DNA of 64,000 bases from Ananas comosus. Taxonomy: Eukaryota; Streptophyta; Magnoliopsida; Poales; Bromeliaceae. The DNA is taken from contig NC_033640.1 in the NCBI RefSeq assembly GCF_001540865.1, positions 8,665,048 to 8,729,047 of the forward strand. Direction: 5' to 3'. Made by a program: the position numbers and the translations under genes. Under the pieces are notes generated by a model, which was not told the DNA's origin, made no database searches, and saw only the letters and a list, made by a program, of their open reading frames with translations. Each line of letters begins with the position of its first letter. Position 1 is the first letter of the stretch. This document shows positions 48,368 through 58,710 of this stretch, piece by piece.

Positions 48368-51300
48368 ATGGCTCTTCTTCTCCCTCCTCTTCCTCTCCAC
48401 TCTCTTCGTCTCTCCACCTCCCTTTCCCCCTCCTCCTCCTCCCATGGCCGCAACCACCATCCCCACCATCGTTCTCACGTAAGACCCCCAAAACCCTCCC
48501 CTCGCATGGCCTCAATGGATGGCTACCCCCTCGCGCTCCCCTCCGTCCCTCCCCGGCGGCGTCCTCCGTACGTCCGCCGGGGCTCCTGCCTCGTCGTCCC
48601 CCCGCCGTCCCCCGCCCGCAAGCCCTCCGCGGTCGTCAAGTTCCTCGGCGGCGCCTTCGTCGGCGCCGTCCCCGAGCTCACCTACAGGCACGCCCACCCC
48701 CTTTCCCACCTCCTCCTCCGCTAGAAAAGCTTTTATGTAGAAAATATGAATTGAGCTTCTCTGCTTGTAAAGTAAAAGTACCAAGTTATTTATACTTATA
48801 GATTTTCAACAATTGGATTAAGGAATGTGCGGTTAGGATAATAGTGGTTCTCTAAGGTTGAGTTGGTGGTTGGTTGAATATTATCATCTAGCGGATGGAA
48901 ATGGTGAATGGATCTAACGGTGGAAAATTTGTAAGTATCAAATACTTTGTGTTTTTAAAAGTAGCTTAGCGGGACTCTAGAAATATAACAATTTGAAAAA
49001 AATCATTTCGATATAAAATTACTATATATCCTATATGATATATAACTCTGTTAGCAAAGCCATGTGACGCATTGGACTACGATGCATGAGCCAATGAAAT
49101 ACTTACTTTCGCTTTCTAATTGTCAACATATTAGCAGTCTTACTGTAACAATATTACGTAATATAGCATTGGACTACGTGTATGAGCCAATGAAATACTT
49201 ACTTTAGCCTTCTGATTGCCAACGCATTAACGGTCTTACTGTAACAATATACGTAACATAGCATTATATGCCAATCTTAAGCCTCCTCGTTTCCAAGAAG
49301 TCCCATCCTTTGCCTGTTCTGTCACATCTCTTGTCAACGCATGTGATGTGATGTGATTTGCCTGATCTCTGCAATGCATGTCAGTGGGTGGACGGGGTTG
49401 TTAAGACCGTTCCGATGATAGTTTTCTATCATATCGATCTTTTGTGTGATAGTCTGATTGGATTTCGTGTTTCAGCCACTTCATGGAGCTTCTGGCGAGG
49501 GAAGGGTTTCTTGTGGTTTCGGTGCCATACGATGTGACCTTTGATCACGAGAGGGCTGCGAAAGAGGTTTTCGAGAGGTTTCACTCCTGCTTGGATTCAC
49601 TTTTGGATGCGGGAATTCCTGACGCTGGCTTGGAGCCTTCGGATCTTTCTCGCCTTCCGATCTTCTCTGTTGGTCATAGGTTAGCATCTTGATACATTTC
49701 TCTGAGATCAAACTGAAGAAATTTTCTTATTTTATCGAGTCAAGTGGCTACATTCTGGAGATTAAGTAATCGGATAATTGGTTGATTCAAACCCATGTGT
49801 CCAATTCTTAATAATAATAATACAAGTGTGTTTTCACTTCTTTTTTTTTTTCATTCTTTTGTCACTTAAAAGTGCGTATGTTTTGCAGTAATGGGGCACT
49901 TCTGCAATTACTCGTGGGAAGCTATTTCTCAGAAAAGATACCTAAGGTTGGCATTTCAATGCGTAATCTTCATGTTCAGGAGGCATTCGAATGAAATCTA
50001 CAGCTAATTTCGTAGTGTTCATTCTGTTTATTAGGTTTAAGCAACAAAAGCAATTACAGCGATAACTAAGAGCTTTATTTTTCGTTTTTCCTCTGGAAGG
50101 CTAATGCAGTTATCTCGTTCAACAACAAACCGGCAGCAGAGGCTGTTCCATATTTTGAGCAGGTACTTTATTTCATGCATTCCATCAGGAAACTTCGTTG
50201 TTAACTATTTGCAGTTGCAGTACCTGATTCTTGATTGATTTGGTCTGAGCTGTGAACCGTTCTCATTGCTTTTATTCAGAACTTCCAGAACTGTTTAACT
50301 CATGTTACTTTGACTAAAATTCGATCAATTATGCAAACTCTTAATTGATATTGCTGATAACTGAATCATAACTCGTAGGTTAAGTTTATTGGTAGGAAGC
50401 ATTTATCGAGTATTGCGAGGTTTAGGAAACATTTATTGGTATGTATATGCAAACTTAAGAAGTTTTGTGAGGAAGAGGAACCGTTGTTTGGTAGTGAATT
50501 TGGGTTTTGTGAAACTTTGCACTGTTGGAGAGACGAGTGGGTTCCGACCTGAGAAAAGGTGATATTCTAGTGGGGAGGATTTTGCCAGTTTAAATTCAGA
50601 AAAAAAAATTGAAGACTATTTTGCTGACCAACTTGTAAACAGAAACACTGTTGTCATGATAACTCTTCCCCCTTTGGATAGCCTGGTTATTCCAAGACTC
50701 AGAAGGGAAAACACTTAGGCAATACTTCATTATAGTGCCTTCCATTGCGGTCTTGCACGCCAGATAAAGAATTTTCCTTGTAGCACCTTCCGATGTATTC
50801 ACTGTGTGTGCATGTATTGTTCCCTAATTTCCGATTACCATTTTACTAGGGACATGATTTTACTCCTGAGCAGCGCTCTCTCTTTATATATATATATGTA
50901 TATTGGTTCTATCCCATATGCTTCATGTTGTGTAATTTCACATTCTTCGAGTATGTTGGAATTTGTTTGTGCAGTTAGGCCCTATGGTTAGCCAAGTGAT
51001 GCCCATTATGGAAGTATCCCCTGTGTATTCTATGGCCAGAAATGCCTCAGGTATTGGGTTATTTCCATATTGTCCTTTTCTATGTTCGAAGTTTGTGTTG
51101 AGATGTCATTATTGTAACGCGGCCTTCACGAGAAATGACTTTCTAATGCTTGTAATTTACAAATACACATCACCCCTAAATGTTTAGGAGTAAGTTGGCA
51201 TAAAACCTAGTATATGCGTGTAATATTAGAATACTGAGTTCAGTATCCTATTATACTTTTCATAATACTGTTCCTTTGCAGAAGAGAGATGGTCGGTCAC

Positions 51301-52539
51301 ATGGGTAAATGTATAGATAAATAATTTTGCAGGGATATATACATAAAAACTCCTAAATTATTATGTCCTGCCCCATTCAAATGGCTCTATTCTTTCTCAG
51401 ATGATGCATGGAAGGCCCTGCTCGACACTGCTGGAACATTAATACAGGAGTATGATCAAGAAATTATGGTATCATTAAATAAGTTTGCTGATCAGATACC
51501 ATCGGTCATGAATCAGGTTCCTTGCTGCTTGTATTTGGTTCTAAATTTCGCTCCAGTGTTGTGAAAAGATGATAGCAGTATCATCTCAGAGATGTTTCCA
51601 ATATTGTCTTTAGGTCACGCAAGGTATATCAGAGTTCAGACCAACACCATCAGAAAACCGCCAGTTATTTAAGAAATCATACAGCGTACCTCATACATTG
51701 CTGGTAATTACTCTTAAAGAAGATTCCATTACTCTTTAATGTCGTGAAATTTTTTTTCCCCCTCTAACTAATATATCGAAAGTACACCTCTATTTAGGTC
51801 AAGTTCAGTGACGATCCCATCGACGAGACTGACCTTCTTGAGGACATATTGCGACCTCGTGTTGCGTCAATAGGCGGCAGCATAGAAAAGGTCACATTAT
51901 CAGGAACTCATCTCACCCCGTGTGCACAGGTATTCGTTTTTTATTCATCTTCACTTTTCTTTGCGTGTGTGTGTGTTTTGTTTGTTGCTTTTGGTACATC
52001 TTGGAGAATTTGTACAGGATACACAATTCCTTTATGTTCCCTCTTTTTCATTTTTTCCGTTCAAATGCTTTTTAGCGTATTACTAATGGTTAAGCAATGT
52101 GACCTTCAAGTAGTTTAGTTAGGTTTCTCCACTCAATTCCATTTCTGCGAACATGTGTTGGGTTTTTTTTGTGCTATTTCACCACGGAAGAACTATGTTA
52201 AGGGTTGGATGTTGAGGATGCTGGAATTGCAAATTAGTTTCTTTAGACATAATACATAGCTTAGAATAGTGAGCTCAAGCAGTAAATATTAGTTTCCATG
52301 TACATCGCGTCGAAGGTGATTGAAATGTTGATAAATTTCACAATTTAAACAAGCAGTTACGCCAAACTGCCGACTACTGACCTTAATTTCTTCTATAACA
52401 GGACTTGCAATGGCAAGTAGGCCCTCAGTACACACCAGCCGATGCTGTCGCGCAGAGTTTAAAATCCTTGTCTCTCAATGACACGAGAGTACTCGCTAGA
52501 ACTATCGCCGACTGGTTTAAACGCATCAATCCCGAGTAA
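48368..52539 (+). CDS. DUF1350 family protein (alpha/beta-hydrolase-like, At3g43540-like)
   Basis: Nine exons: 48368-48687, 49476-49679, 49889-49946, 50100-50162, 50975-51050, 51401-51516, 51614-51703, 51798-51929 and 52402-52539, in frame for 398 aa. The N-terminus is rich in Ser, Arg and Pro and lacks acidic residues for about 50 residues, consistent with a chloroplast transit peptide. The conserved core starts at FLGGAFVGAVPELTYSHFME, continues with GFLVVSVPYDVTFDHERAA and has a nucleophile-like GHSNGA, typical of DUF1350. The biochemical function is unknown. Intron 1 uses a GC donor (AG/GCACGC); no GT donor keeps the conserved VPELTY residues. A MITE (about 48744-48979) and a roughly 95-bp tandem repeat (49068-49266) lie in intron 1. 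Exons 1 and 9 recur at 42786 and 53357. Confidence 0.9.
49068..49266. repeat. Roughly 95-bp tandem repeat in DUF1350 intron 1
   Basis: Two consecutive units start with ATTGGACTACG(T)...ATGAGCCAATGAAATACTTACTTT and end with TACTGTAACAATA. Copy A of the duplication stops just inside the second unit at the N. Confidence 0.75.
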
Positions 52540-53355
52540 GTTACGGTGTACGGAGATCTACGAGCTACGACGTGTATGTTATGTTGGATTCAGCCTGCAC
52601 CAGTTGGTGTCAGGGTATTCATGAGGCAACATACACAATCAATCAAATTTAGGTCTCTATCGCATGTACATGTGTAATAGTTATGCTATTATGGAGTCTT
52701 GGATGAAGTAGGAAAGGTCTTCAACTTCATGACTAGCTATTTGTAAAGTCATGAACCCACAATTTTTTCACAATTTTAATGGTGGCTTTTTGTATGTGGA
52801 AGGAACATTATTGAATGTAGTGTAAATTTTTATTGCTAGATAAAGAAGTAACATTTCTTTAAAGAGTTATTCCACATATTTAACTAAAGATGAAAATTAC
52901 TGTTTAGAGCAGTTGATAGTTATCTCGTGGAGCATATAAGAGGTTAAAACTCCTTCCCATGTGTTCTCAATTAGGGGTTTTGCATCCTAATTCATGCATA
53001 CGAGGTTTTTTTTTTTTTTTTTGAAAAAAATATTATTTGGACTATTTCAAAAAATAAGAGGTGTGGTTTGCAGTGTTGAAATATTTACGTATTTTTTATG
53101 CAAAGGAAGATAAATGGCTGAGACAACCTTTCCAATTAAAAAGGAAGTTCAAATTTGAGCTTCCGCTTTTACATTTTGCGAATTTATGTGGATTAAATGA
53201 TTTGTGATTTGTTGCCGACAATTGATTAAACCACAATAATCAAACTTAACTGAAACATGCATGTAATATACCTTCCAATGAAGCATATTGTTGTAAACTT
53301 TCAAAAGCAACAAAAAGGGCGTAAAAAAAGAAGTTCAAATTTGAGCTTCTGGTTT
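52430..53355. repeat. First copy of the DUF1350 3'-end duplication
   Basis: Runs from inside exon 9 of the DUF1350 gene through its 3' flank to the N at 53356. Nearly identical to 53357-54263. Confidence 0.88.
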
Positions 53356-53356
53356 N

Positions 53357-53466
53357 ACACACCAGCCGATGCTGTCGCGCAGAGTTTAAAATCCTTGTCT
53401 CTCAATGACACGAGAGTACTCGCTAGAACTATCGCCGACTGGTTTAAACGCATCGATCCCGAGTAA
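53357..53466 (+). pseudogene. DUF1350 exon 9 fragment
   Basis: Repeats the last 36 codons of the DUF1350 gene to the stop codon, with one Asn to Asp change (RINPE/RIDPE), directly after the N. No upstream exons accompany it. Likely the overlapping contig end of the other allele. Confidence 0.85.
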
Positions 53467-54263
53467 GTTACGGTGTACGGAGATCTACGAGCTATGACGT
53501 GTATGTTATGTTGGATTCAGCCTGCACCAGTTGGTGTCAGGGTATTCATGAGGCAACATACATAATCAATCAAATTTAGGTCTCTATCACATGTACATGT
53601 GTAATAGTTATGCTATTATGGAGTCTCGGATGTAGGAAAGGTCTTCAACTTCATGACTAGCTATTTGTAAAGTCATGAACCCACAATTTTTGTATGTGGA
53701 AGGAACATTATTGAATGTAGTGTAAATTTTTATTGCTAGATAAAGAAGTGACATTTCTTTAAAGAGTTATTCCGCATATTCAATTGAAGGATGAAAATTA
53801 CTGTTTAGAGCAGTTGGTAGTTATCCCGTAAAGGAGCATACAAGAGGTTAAAACTCCTTCCCATGTGTTCTCAATTAGGGGTTTTGCATCCTAATTCGTG
53901 CATACGAGGTTTTTTTTTTTTTTTTTTTTGAAAAAAATATTATTTGGACTATTTCAAAAAATCAAAGGTGTGGTTTGCAGTGTTGAAATATTTACGTATT
54001 TTTTATGCAAAGGAAGATAAATGGCTGAGACAACCTTTCCAATTAAAAAGGTAGTTCAAATTTGAGCTTCCGCTTTTACTTTTTGCGAATTTATGTGGAT
54101 TAAATGATTTGGGATTTGTTGCCTACAATTTGATTAAACCACAATAATCAAACTTAACTGAAACATGTATGTAATATACCTTCCAATGAAGCATATTGTT
54201 GTAAACTTTCAAAAGCAACAAAAAGGGCGTAAAAAAAGAAGTTCAAATTTGAGCTTCTGGTTT
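53357..54263. repeat. Second copy of the DUF1350 3'-end duplication
   Basis: Colinear with 52430-53355, with small indels such as a longer T-run near 53911. Confidence 0.88.
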
Positions 54264-54420
54264 TGCTTTTTCGCGAATTTATGTGGATATAAGAAGATTT
54301 GGGATCAAATTTAATTCGCAAAATAGCAAAAGCAGATGCTCAAATTTGAACTCTTTTTTTTTGTTTTTGCCCTTTTTTGTTGCTCTTGATGAATGTGTTA
54401 GACAACATGTTTCATTGGCA
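54181..54420. repeat. Long imperfect inverted repeat
   Basis: Arms of about 105 bp (54181-54290 and 54313-54420) share TTCCAATGAA, AGCAACAAAAAGGGC, GTTCAAATTTGAGC and GCGAATT in mirrored order around a loop of about 20 bases. RNA from here would fold into a hairpin. Possibly a MITE. Confidence 0.65.
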
Positions 54421-54531
54421 GGTTCAATTTGATTAAACCACAATAATCAAACTTAATTGAAACATGTTTGCAGTAGTAGAAGACCTCAAATGAAACAAAA
54501 ACATGTTATGTAAACTTTCAAAAACGACACC

Positions 54532-54546
54532 AAAAAAAAAAAAAAA
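54532..54546 (-). terminator. Pol III terminator of tRNA-Ala
   Basis: A T-run on the minus strand (15 A on the plus strand) about 20 bases beyond the tRNA 3' end, as expected for RNA polymerase III termination. Confidence 0.7.
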
Positions 54547-54565
54547 GAAGAAAATATATTTAAAT

Positions 54566-54638
54566 TGGAGACGCGGGGAATCGAACCCCGTGCCTCTCGC
54601 ATGCGAAGCGAGCGCTCTACCATATGAGCTACGTCCCC
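54566..54638 (-). tRNA. tRNA-Ala (anticodon CGC)
   Basis: 73 nt with a complete cloverleaf. The acceptor stem GGGGACG pairs with CGTCTCC (one G-T pair) and discriminator A. The A box is TAGCTCATATGG and the B box GGTTCGATTCC. The anticodon stem CTCGC/GCGAG holds loop TTCGCAT with CGC reading GCG codons. No intron. CCA is not encoded, as expected for a nuclear gene. Confidence 0.95.
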
Positions 54639-55226
54639 AGCCGAGAACTCGTCTTAACTATAAGGATGATATATAAACAAATCTTAGCAATAACTCCACT
54701 GATTTACAATAGCACTCACACTCCAATTGAGCAATGAGTAGTGTTTAATGCCCCACTAAAAAACCCACGCATCCAAACAACAATAGCTTGGGCTTAGTTC
54801 AATTTTAATTTAAACATACTTAATTGCGTAAAAGCCGTGTTGCGTCGAGCCAACCGAGGATCAACTCAGGTATAAAGGTGACTCTCTCTGAAACAGCTCT
54901 AGTAAAATAGAGCGATGCTGAGGGCGACGGCGCAAACCTGAATACTAAATCGGCATACGTAGTCGTAACACATTTGTATAGCAGGGTAAAAGAGTAATGC
55001 TTATATCAAATGTGACATTCGCGGCGTCTCACCCTCATCCTCGGCCGCTCCGTCTCACCCTCCGCCGCCTCACCCTCACCCACCTCTCTGTCCATGCCCA
55101 CACACGTTCTCACCTACCTTCGCCGCCTCATCCTCGCCCATCTCTTTGTTCACGCCCACTCCGAAGAAGATGAGAGTCAATTTCGTTATTTCGTCACAGC
55201 ATACCTCCCTATAAACATTTTCTATT
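54639..55226. other. Spacer
   Basis: Mostly unremarkable. 55018-55170 is a pyrimidine-rich, GC-rich patch with repeated CGCCGCCTCACCCTC-like words. No gene assigned. Confidence 0.4.
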
Positions 55227-55677
55227 TTTTTAAAAAATAAAACATAAATTTTTAAATAACAAAAAGGAGAAAATGAAAATGCATTAACAGAAATTTTTTC
55301 TTTAATTTAGCCTAATCAAAAATACATACCCCAGCAATATAAACGAGTTCTCGTAATATCAAAAATCGCTTTGATGGTCAAAATCAACCAGAATGATCAC
55401 ATTTTGCTTATATAAATCACACACCATAAAATTAACTTTTATACTGTAAAACTGAGTTTTACAGTCAAAAGACAGTTTTTTTATTGCAGCATGCATCCTT
55501 TATTATTTTTAAGCATGACACCAACATTAGTCATTCTAAATTGCTAAAATGTAAACCTAGATGATCAATTTCAAAATTTCAAATAGTTCGGGTATAAAAC
55601 AAAATTTTGAAATCTCGCAGCCACCATACGCAAATAGCCAAAAGCTCCGGCAGTTCCAGTACATTCAACCCTTACAA

Positions 55678-55708
<31 letters not shown>

Positions 55709-56109
55709 CTTCACCTCTGCTAACAAACATCTCCAATGCTTATATGCTGCACAACCAAAAACAGAAACAGGAGACTAACAAGGGTATGATATCTTGTTTG
55801 CAAAACTTCCCAGATCATCATCATCACACAATCATACTCTCCCCCTTAAATTCCACCAAAAATATATACAAAAGCCGACAGCAAATATCTACAATCTTAT
55901 AAACTCCTAAAATCAGCAGCAGAACAAGATATTCAAGCTTACCTGCAAATAACAAAAATAGAACCGCTACAAAGAATCCCTTTTCTTTACACATTGCCAG
56001 TAAATCTGCTGAGTTGTTAATCATTTTAATCATTTGCTCGCGGATCCAATGCAGATGCATCTAACTGAAGCTTTTGGAGGATACAGCTCAATCAAACCAC
56101 CAAATGATT
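55227..56109. repeat. First copy of a duplicated segment ending at an N
   Basis: Nearly identical to 56111-57002, including a (GA)n tract (55680-55705) that is shorter than its counterpart (56561-56598). Ends at the N at 56110. No convincing coding region. Confidence 0.88.
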
Positions 56110-56110
56110 N

Positions 56111-56555
56111 TTTTTAAAAAATAAAATATAAATTTTTAAATAACAAAGGGAGAAAATGAAAATGTATTAACAGAAATTTTTTCTTTAATTTAGCCTAATC
56201 AAAAATACATACCCCAGCAATATAAATGAGTTCTCATAATATCAAAAATCGCTTTGATGGTCAAAATCAACCAGAATTATCACATTTTGCTTATATTATA
56301 AAAATCACACACCATAAAATTAACTTTTATACTGCAAAACTGAGTTTTACAGTCAAAAGACAGTTTTTTTATTGCAGCATGCATCCTTTATTATTTTTAA
56401 GCATGACACCAATATTAGTCATTCTAAATTGCTAAAATGAAAACCTCGATGATCAATTTCAAAATTTCAATAGTTCAGGTATAAAACAAAAATCTCGCAG
56501 CCACCATACGCAAATAGCCAAAAGCTCCGGCAGTTCCGGTACATTCAACCCTTAC

Positions 56556-56600
<45 letters not shown>

Positions 56601-57002
56601 CTTCACCTCTGCTGACAAACATCTCCAATGCTTATACGCTGCACAACCAAAAACAGAAACAGGAGACTAACAAGGGCATGATATCTTGTTTGCAAAACTT
56701 CCCAGATCCTCATCATCACGCAATCATACTCTCCCCCTTAAATTCCACCAAAAATATATACAAAAGCCGACGGCAAATATCTACAATCTTATAAACTCCT
56801 AAAATCAGCAGCAGAACAAGATATTCAAGCTTACCTGCAAATAACAAAAATAGAACTGCTACAAAGAATCCCTTTTCTTTACACATAGCCAGTAAATCTG
56901 CAGAGCTGTTAATCATTTTAATCATTTGCTCGCGGATCCAATGCAGATGCATCTAACTGAAGCTTTTGGAGGATACAGCTCAATCAAACCACCAAATGAT
57001 TT
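56111..57002. repeat. Second copy of the 55227-56109 segment
   Basis: Begins right after the N and then continues into unique sequence. It differs from copy 1 by SNPs, small indels and (GA)n length. Confidence 0.88.
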
Positions 57003-58397
57003 CACAAAAAATGTTATTATATAGTGGCTAAGAAACTCGATTTACCCATAAATAAATGACAATAATGTAGCTCTTCCTGAAAATTTCCCATAGCAACAAA
57101 TTTCTCATTGTACACTGGCAACTGTTAAAGACTAAACAAAATGCATAAAATTTTTTAAGACTCCTGTTTCCTCTTGCAAAAGAGGAAAAAGAGTTAAAAA
57201 TGTCAATCTTTGGTGCCGACGAAGGCAAAACTATAGAACTATGTCCGCAATTTGCAAACTCATCTAATATATAAAATTTATAACCATCAGTGTCTACAAA
57301 TAACAGTGTTATGTAAATAGCAGGCCCCACCACAAAAGCAAGAATCAGTAGCCAAAATTTCCCTAGGACTCCCTAGTAAGTGACCTGAGGAAATGGTTCA
57401 TCACTATGTACAACCTCAAGTGTTTCCGAGAGTTCTCTACTTCGGTAGATTGGATAAGAAAATCTTTTCTGCTCCAACAGTTGCAAGAGTCTATCAAAGA
57501 GCAGATATTAAGCAACTGTCGGATCAAACACGAGCACTTACGAAGGCATTTTACAACACAGGTTCGGTTAAAAAGTTGAACCAAAGTTGCTGAGGACAAG
57601 AAAAGTATACACAAAAAAGAAATTTATGGAAAAGACGGATTAGAATACCAACGAATGCTTAAAGGCTTTACACGTGAAATGAAAACAGATGCATTCGTAA
57701 CCGAAAGCACATAAGATAAAAAAATATAATTGGAACAAAGAAAATTCAAAAACTAGTTCTTTCAAGGGCACTTTGGAAAACTAATTGGGTTAAAAAGATA
57801 AGATACATAATCTAATCAGAAGGAAGAAAATCCAAAAATTAGTTCTTACAATGGCTCTTTGGAAAACAGGTTCAGTTAAAAAGAGGAACCTGAATTGCCA
57901 CAGATGAGAAATCTATTTGAGTTTAATAGATGAAAATGGACCAACGAAGAGGAGGAATGTTTCTAAAGCTACTGCGAGTGAAAAAACATTTCAGATAAAT
58001 AATACAATCAAAAGACAGAAAAATCCAGAAACTAGTTGCACATATTCCTATCCAAGAAGCTGACCAGGAAATATAAGTACTCCCACTTCTGAGACTTCAA
58101 TTCAACTCCTACTGGGAAAAATCCTAATATTGTTGTTAGAATGAGAAGATAGATCTTTCTCTCCTTTGAGTTTTAGCCAGTAACAGTATAAGTACTCCCA
58201 CTTCTGAGACTTAAATTCAACTCCTAGACATAAATATATCAGAAGAATGATGCAGCGATTCAGAGCAATACCAAGTTTTAACGGACAATTAACATAATTT
58301 CTGTTTCAAGGATGACAAACTAAGAAGTGCAATTCAGAAGCAATTAAGAAACTTTGTTACATCACACCATGTCGATGGAAGATCCTAACCATACTTA

Positions 58398-58446
<49 letters not shown>

Positions 58447-58710
58447 CAGTGCAAAGATAGTAAACATAGACTAGTAGTTAAATAACACCAGATAAAACAA
58501 GGAAAGGTTTTAGGGTCGCAGGATAACTAGAGAAGATTCAAACGCATAGGAGGACGTTCTCCACAAAGACAAGTCAGCATCAGATTCTTCAGGAACTCGA
58601 ATAGGCTCTGAGAGATATCCTGAGCAAAACTAAGGAAAGTACGGAAAGAAAGTGAGTGGCGACAGAAGAGGAGATCTAGTAACGGTGGTTGGAAGCATAA
58701 ATGGCATGCC
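57003..58710. other. Downstream region of the KH-domain gene
   Basis: Contains two copies of ATAAGTACTCCCACTTCTGA (about 58073 and 58186), a (GA)n run at 58399-58442, and presumably the 3' UTR of the minus-strand gene near 58500-58710. No other gene supported. Confidence 0.45.

Larger units (their letters stand above)
43638..49183. repeat. Second copy of the SPC24/DUF1350 duplication
   Basis: Starts directly after the N. Carries the MITE at 43866-44118 (TAA duplications, as in copy A), SPC24 exons 2-5, a 239-bp insertion absent from copy A, and the complete start of the DUF1350 gene. Confidence 0.92.

Noticed and set aside
57363..57614. Opposed reading frames at 57.4-57.6 kb
   Set aside because: No domain, no splice context, and no codon signal stronger than the surrounding spacer.
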